DNA of 64,000 bases from Sphingomonas psychrolutea (GCF_014636175.1 NZ_BMDW01000006.1:124001-188000); one strand, 5' to 3'; shown: positions 53,704-64,000, counted from the first letter of the stretch. Notes: generated from the letters alone by a model not told the origin. Numbers and translations are program-made.

Positions 53704-56252
53704 GCGACGAGGTTCACGAGGCGATCGGGCACGACGATGACCTTGCGAGGCGCCTTGCCTTCCAGAATCCGCATAATCTTGTCCGACGCAAGCGCTGCCG
53801 CTTCAAGTGCCTCGCTTGACGTGCCCTTGGCCATGACGAGCGTGTCGCGCAGCTTTCCGTTGATCTGCACCGCGATCGTCACTTCATCCTCGACCAGCAA
53901 GGCCGGGTCGACCGCGGGCCACGCCGCATCGGCGATCAGTCCGTCGTTTCCGGCGGCGGCCCAGGCTTCCTCGGCCAAATGCGGGGCCATTGGCGCGATC
54001 AGGCGCATCAGTGCGGCAATCGCCGTGTCGCGCGATCCCGACGGCGCAGCGCGTTCGATCGCATTGACCAATTCGTACAGCTTGGCGACCGCCTTGTTGA
54101 AGGCAAGGGCTTCAATATCAACGGCAATCCCAGCGATCGTCTGATGCAGCTTGCGGTCGAGCTCGGCGTTTTTCGCCGCACTTTCCTCTAACCTTTCGCC
54201 GTCGAACAGCCGCCATAAGCGCTGAATGAAGCGCCATGATCCTTCGATTCCAGCCTCGCTCCACGGCAGATCGCGCTCGGGCGGCGAGTCGGACAGCATG
54301 AACCAGCGCGTCGCGTCGGCACCATATTGATCGACGATTCCGGTGGGGTCGACGGTGTTCTTCTTCGACTTCGACATCTTCTCGATGCGGCCGACCGTCA
54401 CCGCCTCGCCGGTCGCCCGCTCGATATAACCATCGCCCCGCTTCTCGATGTCGTCGAGCGACAGCCACAACGGCTTGGTGATGGTGTCGACGCCGTCGGA
54501 GCCGGTCTCGGTCACTTGGCGGCTATAGGTTTCGTGCGTCACCATGCCTTGCGTGAACAGTCCGGCAAAGGGTTCGGCCACGTCGAGCATGCCGATGTGT
54601 CGGAGCGCACGGGTCCAGAAGCGGGCGTAGAGTAAGTGGAGGATCGCATGCTCGACCCCGCCGATATATTGCGCAACGGGCAGCCATTTTTCCGCAACGC
54701 CGCGATCGAACGGCTTGTCCTTCGGCTGGCTGGCGAAGCGGATGAAATACCACGACGAATCGACGAAGGTGTCGAGCGTATCGGTCTCGCGCCGGGCATC
54801 GGCCCCGCAGGTCGGGCAGGGTACGTGCTTCCAGGTCGGATGGCGGTCGAGCGGGTTGCCGGGAATGTCGAAGCTGACATCCTCGGGCAGAATCACGGGC
54901 AGTTGATCGCGCGGAACCGGCACCGCGCCGCAGGCGTCACAGTGGATGATCGGGATCGGCGTGCCCCAATAGCGCTGACGGCTGACGCCCCAGTCGCGGA
55001 GGCGAAAGACGGTCGAGCCGGTGCCCCAGCCTTCGCCCTCGGCGCGCTGGATCACGGTGCGCTTGGCATCCGTGACGTCCATGCCGTCGAGGAAGTGCGA
55101 ATTCACCAGCGTGCCGGGGCCGGTATAGGCGGTGTTGCCGACGAACGCCGGATCGGTCTCATCGCCGCCCGAAACGACACGGCGCACACGCAAATCATAT
55201 TTACGTGCGAAATCCAGATCGCGCTGGTCGTGCGCGGGCACGCCGAACACCGCGCCGGTACCGTAGTCCATCAGTACGAAATTAGCGATGTAGACGGGAA
55301 GGCGCTGTGTCCGATCGAATGGATGCGTCGCGGTCAGGCCGGTGTCGAAGCCGAGCTTTTCCTGCGTGTCGAGCTCGGCCGCGGTCGTGCCGCCGCGCTT
55401 GCATAAAGCGATGAAGTCCGCCGCCGCCGGAGCGTCGGCAGCGAGTGCCTGTGCGATCGGATGGTCGGCCGCGACCGCGACGAAGCTCGCGCCGAACATG
55501 GTGTCGGGGCGGGTGGTGAACACCTCGACCGATCCGCCGTCGGACAGCGCGAACGAAAAGGTCAGACCTTGGCTCCGCCCGATCCAATTTTCCTGCATTA
55601 ACCGGACCTTGTCGGGCCAATGCTCGAGCCCGCTCAAGCCTTCAAGCAGCTCGTCGGCAAAGTCGGTGATCTTCAGGAACCATTGCGACAGCTTGCGCCG
55701 CTCGACCAAGGCGCCCGAACGCCAGCCGCGCCCGTCGATCACTTGCTCGTTGGCAAGGACCGTCATGTCGACCGGGTCCCAATTGACCGACGATTCTTTG
55801 CGATAGACGAGGCCGTGGCGAAACAGTTCGAGGAACAGCGCTTGCTCATGCCCGTAATAGTCTGGCTCGCACGTCGCCAGCTCGCGGCTCCAGTCGAGCG
55901 CGAAGCCGAGCCGCTTCAACTGCGCCTTCATCACCCCGATATTATCGCGGGTCCACCCGCCGGGATGGACGCCTTTTTCCATCGCGGCATTCTCGGCCGG
56001 CATGCCGAACGCGTCCCACCCCATCGGATGCAGCACTTCCATGCCCTGCATCCGCCGGAACCGCGCGAGCACATCGCCCATCGTATAGTTGCGGACATGC
56101 CCCATGTGGATCTTCCCCGACGGATAGGGGAACATCTCGAGGACATAAGAGCGCGGCTTGGGGGAGTTATCGTCCGCGGCGAAGGTGCGGGCATCGTCCC
56201 ACACCTTCTGCCAAACCGCGTCCGCCTTCAGCGCGTTGAAGCGTGACGCCAT
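53700..56252 (-). CDS. leuS: leucyl-tRNA synthetase
   Basis: An 850-residue class I synthetase. The HIGH motif is seen as [15 protein letters not shown] near residue 42 and KMSKS as KMSKSKKNT near residue 630. The editing domain lies between ([30 protein letters not shown]), with a CxxC zinc motif region ([21 protein letters not shown]). It charges tRNA-Leu, such as the one at 5011. Confidence 0.97.
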   Translation of the reverse strand: MASRFNALKADAVWQKVWDDARTFAADDNSPKPRSYVLEMFPYPSGKIHMGHVRNYTMGDVLARFRRMQGMEVLHPMGWDAFGMPAENAAMEKGVHPGGWTRDNIGVMKAQLKRLGFALDWSRELATCEPDYYGHEQALFLELFRHGLVYRKESSVNWDPVDMTVLANEQVIDGRGWRSGALVERRKLSQWFLKITDFADELLEGLSGLEHWPDKVRLMQENWIGRSQGLTFSFALSDGGSVEVFTTRPDTMFGASFVAVAADHPIAQALAADAPAAADFIALCKRGGTTAAELDTQEKLGFDTGLTATHPFDRTQRLPVYIANFVLMDYGTGAVFGVPAHDQRDLDFARKYDLRVRRVVSGGDETDPAFVGNTAYTGPGTLVNSHFLDGMDVTDAKRTVIQRAEGEGWGTGSTVFRLRDWGVSRQRYWGTPIPIIHCDACGAVPVPRDQLPVILPEDVSFDIPGNPLDRHPTWKHVPCPTCGADARRETDTLDTFVDSSWYFIRFASQPKDKPFDRGVAEKWLPVAQYIGGVEHAILHLLYARFWTRALRHIGMLDVAEPFAGLFTQGMVTHETYSRQVTETGSDGVDTITKPLWLSLDDIEKRGDGYIERATGEAVTVGRIEKMSKSKKNTVDPTGIVDQYGADATRWFMLSDSPPERDLPWSEAGIEGSWRFIQRLWRLFDGERLEESAAKNAELDRKLHQTIAGIAVDIEALAFNKAVAKLYELVNAIERAAPSGSRDTAIAALMRLIAPMAPHLAEEAWAAAGNDGLIADAAWPAVDPALLVEDEVTIAVQINGKLRDTLVMAKGTSSEALEAAALASDKIMRILEGKAPRKVIVVPDRLVNLVA

Positions 56253-56264
56253 CGGAACGCTGTC

Positions 56265-56723
56265 CTATCCGGCAACGGCGGCGCGGCGCAGATCGCGCGC
56301 CTTGGTGAGGATGATGTCCTCGAGTTTTTGCACCGTTGCCGCCTGCACGGGTGCCGCGACCCACTGGCCGCCCTGGTTGATTTGGCGGAGATACGCGACG
56401 CGCAAGCCATCGGCGCGCAGGTCCTGGTCGAGGATCGTCACGGTCACCTTGACGCGCTCGGTCGGGGCGGCGGGGTTGATGTACCAGTCGGTCACGATCA
56501 CGCCGCCGTTCGAATCGGTCTGCAACAGCGGCATGAAGCTCAGCGTGTCGAGGCTGGCGCGCCACAAATAGGCATTGACGCCGATCGTCATAACTTTGGA
56601 CGCGGCAAGATCGGCATTCTTCGGGCGTCCGCCTTTATGCGCGCAAGCCCCGAGCGACAAAGCGGCGAGCGAAACCAGGGCGACAGTGCGGAACGCGGTG
56701 CGGTTCGCGGTGCGGAGGATCAT
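56265..56723 (-). CDS. DUF3576 domain lipoprotein
   Basis: A 152-residue alphaproteobacterial DUF3576 protein with a lipoprotein signal (LSLGAC near residue 26) and blocks IGVNAYLWRASLDTLSFMPLLQTDSNGGVIVTDWY and a late ILTKARDLR. Its role is unknown, probably in the envelope. ATG 56723 follows AGGAACAG. leuS starts 12 nt after its stop, suggesting co-transcription. Confidence 0.88.
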   Translation of the reverse strand: MILRTANRTAFRTVALVSLAALSLGACAHKGGRPKNADLAASKVMTIGVNAYLWRASLDTLSFMPLLQTDSNGGVIVTDWYINPAAPTERVKVTVTILDQDLRADGLRVAYLRQINQGGQWVAAPVQAATVQKLEDIILTKARDLRRAAVAG

Positions 56724-56943
56724 CGGCTGTTCCTGAACAAAACGGTATTGGGGTCGGGCGGTATCTATAGAATGTCCCACGTATGCCGCAAGCGACACAT
56801 AGGGCGGGAGACGGGTCGGCTGGTGTGTCCTTCGAGACACTCTTTCGAGAAATTGAGTCAAGAAGGTGGCAGGGCGGATTCGAATCGTGATAAGTGCGGT
56901 ATAACGTAAGGGTGCTGCCAAAGCACAGTGTTAGGGGTTGCTC

Positions 56944-57675
56944 GTGTTCTCTGCTCGCTGGATGTCCGGAATTGCGTTGGGGTCGCTCGTCGTCCTCGGC
57001 GTAGCCGTGGCTCCGGCGCTTGGCGCAAGCGACGTGCCCGGACAGCGGCTTGCGGCGCGCGGCACTGCGGTGTTCGTGCGCGGTATCGGCTCGTTCACCC
57101 CGGCTTCGGCCGATCCGCGACTCGCCGCGATCTTCGCGCGGGGCGGTCTTGATACCAGCGGTTTCCGCTTCACCCCGTCAGAGGTGCGCCGCGCCGGCAA
57201 TCGCGCCGTGTCGGTTGCGGTTCAGGCCCGGTCGGTGCGCAGCGGAACGACTGTCGATCGTACATCACCGCTGCCGGTCGCAACCGTGGCGCTCGCGCCG
57301 ATCGCGTATAATCTCGGTGTTGCGGTTGGTTGGAAGCGCTTCGCGGTGACGGGGGATGTCTCGAAGGTCGATCTTGCGGGTCTGCCCGGCGCGCGCGAGG
57401 CGGCCGATGTTGGCGTCAGCTATACCGGCAAGCGCGTTAGCGGGCGTGTCAACGCTTCGGCGGATCGCCCAGTGGGCAACGGGCCCAAGCTGATCGAGGA
57501 CGCTCCCGCCTATTCGATCGATGTCGGCGGCTCCTACGCGCTGACTCGTCGCCTCGATGTGACCGCCGGCGTGCGTTATACGGCCGAGCGGGACCGTTTG
57601 ATCGTGCAACCAGCGACCGATCGTAACGGGCGCGACAGCCGCGCGGTCTATATCGGGACCGCTTTCCGCTTCTAA
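56944..57675 (+). CDS. small outer-membrane beta-barrel-like protein
   Basis: A 243-residue exported protein of no named family that I recognise. A signal segment (SGIALGSLVVLGVAVAPALGAS) is followed by alternating beta strands in the C-terminal 150 residues (VGVSYTGKRVSGRVNASAD, SIDVGGSYALTRRLDVTAGVRYTAE) and a terminal Phe (IGTAFRF), the Bam signal of outer-membrane barrels. GTG 56944 has AGGGG six nt upstream, better than TTG 56938. It is divergent from DUF3576; its stop overlaps the ThiE-like gene by 4 nt. Confidence 0.75.
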   Translation: MFSARWMSGIALGSLVVLGVAVAPALGASDVPGQRLAARGTAVFVRGIGSFTPASADPRLAAIFARGGLDTSGFRFTPSEVRRAGNRAVSVAVQARSVRSGTTVDRTSPLPVATVALAPIAYNLGVAVGWKRFAVTGDVSKVDLAGLPGAREAADVGVSYTGKRVSGRVNASADRPVGNGPKLIEDAPAYSIDVGGSYALTRRLDVTAGVRYTAERDRLIVQPATDRNGRDSRAVYIGTAFRF

Positions 57676-58175
57676 CGCGACGTCAGGCCGTCGATCGCGG
57701 CCCATCCGGCGAATCCCAAACTTTTCATCCGCTTGAAGCGCGTACGCGTCATCCCGCCAAGCGCAATTGCAGGAATGCCTGCCGCCCGCGCGATGGTTGC
57801 CGCGCGTAACGGACCCAAGGCGCGCGCACCCGGATGGGTCCGCGTCGGATAGACTGGCGAGACCAGGATCACATCGGCCTTGCGCCGTCGCGCGGCAATC
57901 GCCTCGCGCACCGAATGCCCGGGGTGAAGGTGGAGGGTCTGTCCTGTCACGCCTGCGCGGACCACGATCAGCCGCCGCCGCGCCGCGACCCGCGCCAAGC
58001 GTGCGAAGATCGCCGCGCGTTCGGCAGGTGTGGTCGCAAAGTGCCGAAACACCACGCCGCTCCCGCGCGGCAACCGGTCCAGCGCGGCCCACAGCGCCTC
58101 ACCCATGCGCTCGTCGGTCATCAACCACAGCGTCGGCAAGGCTTTCGGCGGAATGCTGGGGTGACGAAGCGCCAT
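57672..58175 (-). CDS. thiamine phosphate synthase-like (ThiE/TenI) protein
   Basis: A 167-residue TIM-barrel protein of the ThiE/TenI superfamily. It shows LWLMTDERMG at the N-terminus, ILVSPVYPTRTHPGARALGPL (the phosphate-loop block) and IPAIALGGM. It is shorter than true ThiE (about 210 residues) and lacks clear pyrimidine-binding residues, so it may be a TenI-like or degenerate enzyme. ATG 58175 is divergent from yggS with 22 nt between. Confidence 0.78.
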   Translation of the reverse strand: MALRHPSIPPKALPTLWLMTDERMGEALWAALDRLPRGSGVVFRHFATTPAERAAIFARLARVAARRRLIVVRAGVTGQTLHLHPGHSVREAIAARRRKADVILVSPVYPTRTHPGARALGPLRAATIARAAGIPAIALGGMTRTRFKRMKSLGFAGWAAIDGLTSR

Positions 58176-58197
58176 CAGGCAGCCTATAGCGCCGCGA

Positions 58198-58866
58198 ATG
58201 TCCACCGACGACCCCACCACCCGTCTTACCGCCGTCCAGACGAAAATCGCTCAGGCTGCAGCGCTTGCCGGACGCGAGCCCGATGGCGTCACGCTGATCG
58301 CGGTGTCGAAGACGCGCGTGGCCGAGGAGATCGAACCGCTGCTGCGCGCGGGTCAGCGCGCGTTCGGGGAAAATCGCGTGCAGGAGGCGCAGGCGAAATG
58401 GCCCGCATTCCGCGAAGCCTATCCCGATCTCGCGCTGCATCTCGTCGGCCAACTCCAGTCGAACAAGGCCGACGATGCCGTAGCGGTGTTCGATGCGATC
58501 CACTCGGTTGATCGCGCTTCGCTGGTATCGGCGCTCGCCCGCGCGATGGATAAGATGGACCGGCGCCCGGCGTGCTTCGTCCAAGTCAACATTGGTGACG
58601 AGGCGCAGAAGGGCGGTTGCACGATCGATTCGCTGCCCGCGTTGCTGGCCGACGCCCGTGCGGCGGGCTTGCCGGTTGCAGGGCTAATGGCCGTGCCACC
58701 CGCCGATACCGAGGCCGCCCCCTATTTCGCCTTGCTTGCCAAGATCGCGCGCGACCACGGGCTGGATGGCCTCAGCATGGGCATGTCGGGCGATTATGAG
58801 GTGGCAACGATGCTTGGCGCAACGCATGTCCGCGTTGGTACGGCGCTGTTCGGGGTACGGGCATGA
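58198..58866 (+). CDS. YggS family pyridoxal phosphate homeostasis protein
   Basis: A 222-residue PLP-binding protein of the alanine-racemase fold. The PLP lysine is in LIAVSKTR (near residue 38), then FGENRVQEAQAKW, HLVGQLQSNKA and the late LSMGMSGDYEVA. It balances vitamin B6 and amino acid pools. It overlaps the HAD gene by 4 nt. Confidence 0.93.
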   Translation: MSTDDPTTRLTAVQTKIAQAAALAGREPDGVTLIAVSKTRVAEEIEPLLRAGQRAFGENRVQEAQAKWPAFREAYPDLALHLVGQLQSNKADDAVAVFDAIHSVDRASLVSALARAMDKMDRRPACFVQVNIGDEAQKGGCTIDSLPALLADARAAGLPVAGLMAVPPADTEAAPYFALLAKIARDHGLDGLSMGMSGDYEVATMLGATHVRVGTALFGVRA

Positions 58867-59525
58867 AATTCGACGCGCTGATTTTCGATTTCGATGGCGT
58901 GCTGATCGAGAGCGAAGCTGTCGGAAACCGGCAAATCGCCGATTATCTTACCAGCATCGGCCATCCGACCAGTGCGGCCGATTCGTTCGCCAATTTCATG
59001 GGCTTGTCGGGGTCGGCGTTTCTGGCCGCGATCGAACGCTGGATCGGACGCCCCTTGCCCGAGGGTTTCCATGTCGCGCGCAAAGCCGAGGACGACCGAA
59101 TTATGCGCGAAGGCATCGACGCGGTCGAAGGCGCAGTGCGTTTCGTGTTCGATTTGCCCACGGATCTACCCAAGGCGATCGCATCATCGAGTTCGACCGC
59201 CTGGATCACCCGGCATCTCGATCACATTGGCCTGCGTGATATGTTCGGCGACCGGATCTTTTCGGGCAAGGAGCACGTCGCGCGCGGCAAGCCTGCCCCC
59301 GACATCTATCTCCATGCTGCCACGGCGCTGGGCGTGCCGATCGCACGCTGCGCAATCCTCGAGGATTCGCCCGTCGGCGCGACCGGGGCGGTGGCGTCGG
59401 GCGCGCACGTGATCGGGTTCGTCGGAGGCTCGCATTGCGGGCCGGATCATGCGGATAAGTTGCGTGCACTTGGCGTGCGCGATATCGCCGCGACCTTCCA
59501 TGAGGTTGCCGGCTTGCTCGGCTAG
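58863..59525 (+). CDS. HAD-IA family hydrolase
   Basis: A 220-residue haloacid dehalogenase-type phosphatase. Motif [11 protein letters not shown], motif II SSSS, motif III Lys in GKPAPDIY and motif [13 protein letters not shown] are all present, with an alpha-helical cap between I and II. Substrates are probably sugar or nucleotide phosphates. It overlaps yggS by 4 nt and ribA (convergent) by 4 nt. Confidence 0.9.
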   Translation: MKFDALIFDFDGVLIESEAVGNRQIADYLTSIGHPTSAADSFANFMGLSGSAFLAAIERWIGRPLPEGFHVARKAEDDRIMREGIDAVEGAVRFVFDLPTDLPKAIASSSSTAWITRHLDHIGLRDMFGDRIFSGKEHVARGKPAPDIYLHAATALGVPIARCAILEDSPVGATGAVASGAHVIGFVGGSHCGPDHADKLRALGVRDIAATFHEVAGLLG

Positions 59526-60595
59526 AATTGATGCCCCGTGCGGTCGCGCTTGGTTGCGAGGTAGCGGGCATTGTGCGGATTGGCGGGCAGGATATGCGGG
59601 ACGCGTTCGGCGACCGAAATGCCGGCCGCCTCCAATTGTGCGACCTTCTCGGGATTATTGGTCAGCAGCCGCACCGACCGTTGCCCGAGCAAGTCGAGCA
59701 TGCGCGCCGCCACCGCGAAATTGCGCGAATCGACCGCAAAGCCCAGCCGCGTATTGGCGTCGACCGTGTCGAACCCCTGATCCTGCAAGGCATAGGCGCG
59801 GAGCTTGTTGATCAGCCCGATGCCGCGTCCCTCCTGGCGCAAATACAACACGATGCCCCAACCGCTCGCTTCGATCGCTTCGATCGCGGCGTGCAATTGC
59901 GGCCCGCAGTCGCATTTCAAGCTGCCGAGTACGTCGCCGGTCAGGCACTCGCTATGCAGGCGGACGAGCGGCGGGCGACCGTCGGGCGCGCCGATCAGCA
60001 AGGCGATGTGCTCGCCCGGCATTTCGGGCGTGCGGAACGCGACGATCTCGGCATTCTCGGCCCCCGCCACGGGGAGATGCGCGCGCGTGGCGATGGTCAG
60101 CCGCGCGGCGTCTTCGTGCGCGTCGATATCGGCGGGGGTGAGTTCGATCGCCGCCGAAACACCGCTCATGGCGCAAAACGCCGGCAGGACGCCTCCGATC
60201 CGCGCAAGCCGCAGCGCTGCCGCTCCCGCATCGTGCTCCGCAAGGCAGATCGCACGGAACGGCCCCTTCAGCGGCACGCTCAAATCGAATTGCGGGTCGG
60301 ACAAGGCGGTCGCCATCGCGAAATCGATCCACGGCGCGCGTTCGATCAGCACCGGCGCATCGGGTGCGGCGGCATCGCGCTGATTGGCGAGTTTCAGCGT
60401 TGCCGCACGCCCCGCCGAAAGCAGGATCGGCGCGCTGCCTGTCGGGTCGAACCCGGCGAGTCGCTCCGGGTCGGCGGTCTCGATCGGCAGGAGCGCCAGC
60501 GTCCCATCGATCCCGGCAATCGCCACTGGCCAGCCGCGCCGCAGCGCGTCGATCGCCAGCGCGGTTTTGTGCGCGCCGGGGGATGCGGCGCTCAA
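59522..60595 (-). CDS. ribA: GTP cyclohydrolase II with N-terminal extension
   Basis: A 357-residue enzyme opening the riboflavin pathway from GTP. The C-terminal domain (about residues 165-357) carries zinc Cys residues in [20 protein letters not shown] and the catalytic [11 protein letters not shown]. The N-terminal 165 residues resemble the extension of alphaproteobacterial RibA and lack the RibB active-site signature, so no DHBP synthase activity is expected. TTG 60595 overlaps the xthA stop (TTGA); an ATG at 60652 lies within xthA. Confidence 0.9.
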   Translation of the reverse strand: MSAASPGAHKTALAIDALRRGWPVAIAGIDGTLALLPIETADPERLAGFDPTGSAPILLSAGRAATLKLANQRDAAAPDAPVLIERAPWIDFAMATALSDPQFDLSVPLKGPFRAICLAEHDAGAAALRLARIGGVLPAFCAMSGVSAAIELTPADIDAHEDAARLTIATRAHLPVAGAENAEIVAFRTPEMPGEHIALLIGAPDGRPPLVRLHSECLTGDVLGSLKCDCGPQLHAAIEAIEASGWGIVLYLRQEGRGIGLINKLRAYALQDQGFDTVDANTRLGFAVDSRNFAVAARMLDLLGQRSVRLLTNNPEKVAQLEAAGISVAERVPHILPANPHNARYLATKRDRTGHQF

Positions 60596-61386
60596 ATCTG
60601 GAACTCGGTCATGATCGGCACATGGTCGGAGGGTTTGAGCCAGGAACGGCATTCCTCAAACACATGGTGTCGTGTGGCGGTCGCCGCAATATCAGCGGTT
60701 GCCCACATATGGTCGAGCCGCCGCCCGCGATCATTGACGGTCCAGTCGGCCGAGCGGTAGCTCCACCAGGTATGCAGCCGCGCGGGTTCGGGAAAGAAAT
60801 GGCGCCCGAGATCGACCCAGCTGTTCGACGCCTTGAGCTGCGCCATCGCCGCGACCTCAACCGGCGTGTGGCTGACCACGCCGAGCAATTGCTTATGGTT
60901 CCACACGTCCGCTTCGAGTGGTGCGATGTTGAGATCGCCGACCAGCAGCGTCGGCCCGCTGAGCGCCTCCGACCAGCGCGTCATCCGCTCAAGGAAATCG
61001 AGCTTCTGCCCGAATTTGGGGTTGGCGTCGCGGTCGGGCACGTCGCCCCCTGCCGGCACATAGACATTTTCGATTCGCATCCCGTTCGCCAACCGCACGC
61101 CGACATGCCGCGCCTCGCGATTCGCTTGCCAGTCGAGCCGGTCGTCCTCCGCCAGCGGCACTTTCGACAAGATCGCGACACCATGATGCATTTTCTGCCC
61201 GTGCAGCACGATGTGGCGATAGCCGAGCGCGCGGAACGCCGCTGTCGGAAAGTCCTGATCGATCACCTTGGTTTCCTGCAGGCACAGCACGTCCGGCGCC
61301 ATCTCGCGCAGGAATTTCTCGACGATCTCGATCCGAAATCGCACGGAGTTGATGTTCCAGGAAACAATCTTGAGCGGCAAAGGCAT
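60592..61386 (-). CDS. xthA: exodeoxyribonuclease III
   Basis: A 264-residue AP endonuclease/3' exonuclease of the EEP superfamily. It has [22 protein letters not shown] (metal Glu), [14 protein letters not shown], and [10 protein letters not shown] (catalytic His). It acts in base-excision repair. The start is ATG 61386. It is followed, overlapping, by ribA. Confidence 0.95.
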   Translation of the reverse strand: MPLPLKIVSWNINSVRFRIEIVEKFLREMAPDVLCLQETKVIDQDFPTAAFRALGYRHIVLHGQKMHHGVAILSKVPLAEDDRLDWQANREARHVGVRLANGMRIENVYVPAGGDVPDRDANPKFGQKLDFLERMTRWSEALSGPTLLVGDLNIAPLEADVWNHKQLLGVVSHTPVEVAAMAQLKASNSWVDLGRHFFPEPARLHTWWSYRSADWTVNDRGRRLDHMWATADIAATATRHHVFEECRSWLKPSDHVPIMTEFQI

Positions 61387-61435
61387 CAGCGCGCTGTACC
61401 GAGGTGCGCGGCGCTATGCCAGCCGGACATAGAAA

Positions 61436-61467
61436 GGCCCTCGCTCCGGGGGCATGGAGCGAGGGCC
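61436..61467 (-). terminator. Rho-independent terminator of the ftsK-lolA unit
   Basis: A 12-bp perfect stem GGCCCTCGCTCC/GGAGCGAGGGCC with an 8-nt loop, followed on the minus strand by TTTCT. It ends 121 nt or more after the lolA stop (61589), leaving a long structured stretch between. Between 61387 and 61588 I see no open frame worth calling. Confidence 0.85.
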
Positions 61468-61588
61468 GACCTAGCGTTCGTCACGCAGGCGGGAAGTGTG
61501 TGCCCGGGTAACAGGGGGAAATCCCGAAACACCCACATCCGCAAGCCCGTACCTAGCGGGGCGAACCTGTCGCCAATATGAATGGCGC

Positions 61589-62209
61589 TCACTTTCGCCC
61601 GGAATTGCGCACCGGATCGCGCCACTGAAACGCTCCGTCGCTAATGGCTGCATTGAAGCGCTGATTGGACAGGCGAATCGTTGTGCGGTTGTTCTGCGAA
61701 TCGAGCGCGACCCAGCCCTGCAGCATCAAACCGCCGGGTGCCGCCGCATTGCGCGCGAAGACCATGCTGATCCGACCATATTCGGGATGTTTGGGGTCGG
61801 CGGCATCGATCGCGATCGTCGCCGGGTTCCCGGTGGGCACGACCGTGGCGATCTTGCTGATGTCGCGCGACGGGTCGAGCAGGATGCCGAGCGGCGAATT
61901 GCCAATCGGCCAGCGCTGTTTTTGCCCAACTGAATAATCGAGGAACCACAAAGATTTGCCGTCGCCGACGATTAGGATCGGCACGCTCTTTTCGTATTGA
62001 AAGCGAATCTTGCCGGGCTTTTTCAGCGTCAGCGCCCCGGTCAGCACCTTGCCGGCGCGATCGGTCTGGGCGAAGTCAGCGGTCATGCTCTCGACGCTTT
62101 GCAGATGGCGTTGCACCGATGACAAATCGCTCGATGGCGCGGCCGTTACCACCACCGATAGTGCGACCAAGGCGGGAAACGCGATCAGCGCTGGGACGCG
62201 CAGGCGCAT
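61589..62209 (-). CDS. lolA: outer-membrane lipoprotein carrier protein LolA
   Basis: A 206-residue periplasmic chaperone that carries lipoproteins from LolCDE to the outer membrane. It has a signal peptide ending near TAAPSS, SVESMTADFAQTDRAGKVLTGALTLKKPGKIRFQYE (typical N-terminal half) and LWFLDYSVGQ. ATG 62209 has GGAGAA in position; ATG 62227 lacks it. It follows ftsK by 69 nt, a usual pairing. Confidence 0.9.
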   Translation of the reverse strand: MRLRVPALIAFPALVALSVVVTAAPSSDLSSVQRHLQSVESMTADFAQTDRAGKVLTGALTLKKPGKIRFQYEKSVPILIVGDGKSLWFLDYSVGQKQRWPIGNSPLGILLDPSRDISKIATVVPTGNPATIAIDAADPKHPEYGRISMVFARNAAAPGGLMLQGWVALDSQNNRTTIRLSNQRFNAAISDGAFQWRDPVRNSGRK

Positions 62210-62278
62210 GAGAATTTCTCCAAACAATGAGGTCGCACAAAGCAGTATTGCGTTTGAACAGCTTGTGAACGTCTGCGC

Positions 62279-64000
62279 TTACAAAGGGTTGCCGTCGCGA
62301 TCGCGCAGGACTTCGCGACGGCCGACATGATCGGGACGGCTGACGATCCCGTCTTTCTCCATCCGCTCGATCAGCCGCGCTGCACTGTTATAGCCGACGC
62401 GAAGCTGGCGCTGGACCCACGAGGTTGAGGCCTTCTGGCTTTCCACCACCAATTGGATCGCCGCGCGATATTGCTGGTCCTCGGCCGAATCCTCGCCGAT
62501 CGGCGCGCCGTCGAGCGCGAAACCGTCGGCAGGTTCTTCGGTGACGGCGGTGTTGTAATCGGGTCGTCCCTGCGCGCGCCAGTGATCGGTGACCGCACGG
62601 ACTTCGTCGTCCGACACGAACGGCCCATGGACGCGCACGATGCCCTTGCCGCCGGGCATATAGAGCATGTCGCCCTTGCCGAGCAGCTGTTCGGCACCCT
62701 GTTCGCCTAGGATGGTGCGCGAATCGATCTTGGAGGTGACGTGGAAGCTGATTCGCGTCGGCAAATTGGCCTTGATCACGCCAGTGATGACATCGACCGA
62801 CGGGCGCTGCGTCGCCATGATCAAATGGATTCCCGCTGCGCGCGCCTTTTGCGCCAGACGCTGAATCAGGAATTCGACTTCCTTGCCCGCGGTCATCATC
62901 AGATCGGCCAGCTCGTCGATGATCACGACGATTTGCGGCAGCACCTGATAATCGAGCGTCTCTTCCTCATAGATCGGTGCGCCAGTCACGGGTTCATAGC
63001 CAGTCTGGACCTTGCGCCCGAGCGGCTGGCCCTTGGCCTTGGCGGCGCGGACCTTATCGTTGAAGCTGGCAAGACTGCGCACGCCGAGCGAGGACATCTG
63101 GCGGTAGCGATCCTCCATTTGTTCGACGGTCCATTTCAGCGCGCGCACCGCCTTGGCCGGATCTGTCACCACCGGCGCATAGAGATGCGGAATGTCCTCA
63201 TACATGCTCAGTTCGAGCATCTTGGGATCGATCATGATCATCCGGCACTGGTCGGGTCGCAGGCGGTACAGCAGCGACAGGATCATCGAATTGAGCCCAA
63301 CTGACTTGCCCGATCCGGTTGTTCCTGCGACGAGCAAATGCGGCATCGGCGCGAGATCGGCGATGACCGGGTCGCCCGCGATATTCTTGCCCAGCACCAG
63401 CGATAGCGCGCCCGGCTGCCCGCCGGAATGGTCGTCCAGCGCATCGATCAGTTCGCGCAAGCCCACCGTCTCCCGCTTGGCATTGGGCAATTCGATGCCG
63501 ATCACCGTCCGTCCGGGGATGGTCGCGACGCGCGCCGAGACCGCTGACATGTTACGCGCGATATCGTCGGCGAGCTGGATCACGCGGTTCGCCTTGATTC
63601 CGGCGGCGGGTTCGAGCTCGTACATCGTGACGACCGGGCCGGGGCGCACGTTGATGATCGATCCCTTGACGTGGAAATCGCTCAGCACCGTCTCGAGCAA
63701 ACGGGCGTTGCGATCGAGCGCGACCTTGTCGATCGGGCCGCCAACCGCAGGCGGGGTGGGTTTGAGCAAATCGAGCGACGGGAGCGTCGACGTGTCGCCA
63801 AAATCCATGCTGGTTTGCTTCGCGCGCGGTTTGGCAACGGTAACGGGGGTCATTTGGCGATCGGCGATCACCGGGCCGGGGCGCGAATCGGGTTTGGCGA
63901 GCGCGCGCGGCATCGACAGTTTACGAGGGCTAGGTTCCGGCGCGAATACATCTTGCTCGAGCGCGACATTACGCTGATCGGTCAAATGCTTCGGTTCGCG
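62279..64000 (-). CDS. ftsK: DNA translocase FtsK (partial, N-terminus outside window)
   Basis: The C-terminal 573 residues of FtsK; the frame continues beyond the right edge. Visible are the linker, alpha domain ([19 protein letters not shown]), beta motor with Walker A GTTGSGKS and Walker [15 protein letters not shown]-like [13 protein letters not shown], and the gamma winged-helix domain ([24 protein letters not shown]) that reads KOPS. It pumps DNA at the septum and activates XerCD at dif. The membrane domain is not in the window. Confidence 0.95.
   Translation of the reverse strand, partial: REPKHLTDQRNVALEQDVFAPEPSPRKLSMPRALAKPDSRPGPVIADRQMTPVTVAKPRAKQTSMDFGDTSTLPSLDLLKPTPPAVGGPIDKVALDRNARLLETVLSDFHVKGSIINVRPGPVVTMYELEPAAGIKANRVIQLADDIARNMSAVSARVATIPGRTVIGIELPNAKRETVGLRELIDALDDHSGGQPGALSLVLGKNIAGDPVIADLAPMPHLLVAGTTGSGKSVGLNSMILSLLYRLRPDQCRMIMIDPKMLELSMYEDIPHLYAPVVTDPAKAVRALKWTVEQMEDRYRQMSSLGVRSLASFNDKVRAAKAKGQPLGRKVQTGYEPVTGAPIYEEETLDYQVLPQIVVIIDELADLMMTAGKEVEFLIQRLAQKARAAGIHLIMATQRPSVDVITGVIKANLPTRISFHVTSKIDSRTILGEQGAEQLLGKGDMLYMPGGKGIVRVHGPFVSDDEVRAVTDHWRAQGRPDYNTAVTEEPADGFALDGAPIGEDSAEDQQYRAAIQLVVESQKASTSWVQRQLRVGYNSAARLIERMEKDGIVSRPDHVGRREVLRDRDGNPL

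Noticed and set aside
61430..61590. 6S RNA (ssrS) or SRP RNA at this spot
   Set aside because: The rod-like fold recalls 6S RNA, but I cannot match conserved sequence blocks, and in related bacteria I expect 6S beside zapA/ygfA.
1..64000. CRISPR arrays, IS elements, rRNA operons
   Set aside because: No regularly spaced repeats, transposase-like frames or rRNA sequence were seen on either strand.

Overview
The window is GC-rich chromosomal DNA from an alphaproteobacterium of the Sphingomonas type. The evidence is the gene set and order (hemE beside a DnaA-box cluster, maf-aroE-coaE-dnaQ, rho, mnmE-mnmG-rsmG-parA-parB), lineage-typical small families (DUF1491, DUF3576, DUF6489, MmcB, SCO), GTG/TTG starts, many 4-nt ATGA/GTGA overlaps, and a TonB-receptor-centred sugar locus carrying flavin-dependent halogenases. 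Nearly all of it is coding. I see no IS element, CRISPR array or rRNA, and one tRNA.

Layout. 1-4890: a minus-strand envelope/division group (ftsE-ftsX-ydcF-plsC, plsC cut by the window edge), a zinc-ribbon membrane protein and a MATE exporter. 5011-6723: tRNA-Leu(GAG) followed by a short accessory insert, an unrecognised toxin-like gene with a small ATGA-overlapping partner, behind a promoter with a LexA-like near-match. Its likely original start is cut off by an in-frame TGA. 6811-11207: oxidoreductases, an AarF/UbiB kinase, DUF427 and DCC proteins. 11234-26591: an alpha-glucan utilisation locus. A TonB-dependent receptor, a flavin halogenase, two GH13 enzymes, a GH97 glucosidase, an esterase and a second halogenase run on the minus strand, with 4-nt overlaps at every junction after the receptor. 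A divergent LacI regulator and an MFS sugar transporter lie beside them. A 15-nt LacI-type operator sequence is present twice, in front of each transport gene. 26676-29559: a compact type III polyketide synthase / methyltransferase / flavoprotein cluster. 29576-38004: housekeeping genes (msrB, a class A PBP, SCO copper chaperone, ankyrin protein, mmcB with a textbook alphaproteobacterial LexA box, SleB-like hydrolase, ptsN, hpf).

38094-53187 is the chromosome-origin region. dnaQ-coaE-aroE-maf-ppsR lead leftward and hemE-hemJ-rho rightward from a 311-nt intergenic stretch (41663-41973) with four DnaA-box-like 9-mers and an 18-bp perfect palindrome containing two GANTC sites. mnmE, mnmG, rsmG, parA and parB follow, with two parS sites at 47900 and 50352. 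This matches the gene order I recall around the Caulobacter origin. 53206-64000: lptE, leuS, DUF3576, a small outer-membrane protein, ThiE-like, YggS, HAD, ribA, xthA, a strong terminator, lolA and the start of ftsK (cut by the right edge).

How parts work together: the glucan locus should import maltodextrins through the outer-membrane receptor, cleave them with the GH13/GH97 enzymes and take products across the inner membrane with the MFS permease, all under the LacI repressor. The role of the two halogenases is unknown. The most interesting items are the halogenase-flanked glucan operon, the tRNA-adjacent toxin/immunity-like pair with its nonsense codon, the LexA box placed exactly in the mmcB promoter spacer, the type III PKS mini-cluster, and a structured untranslated stretch between xthA and lolA.
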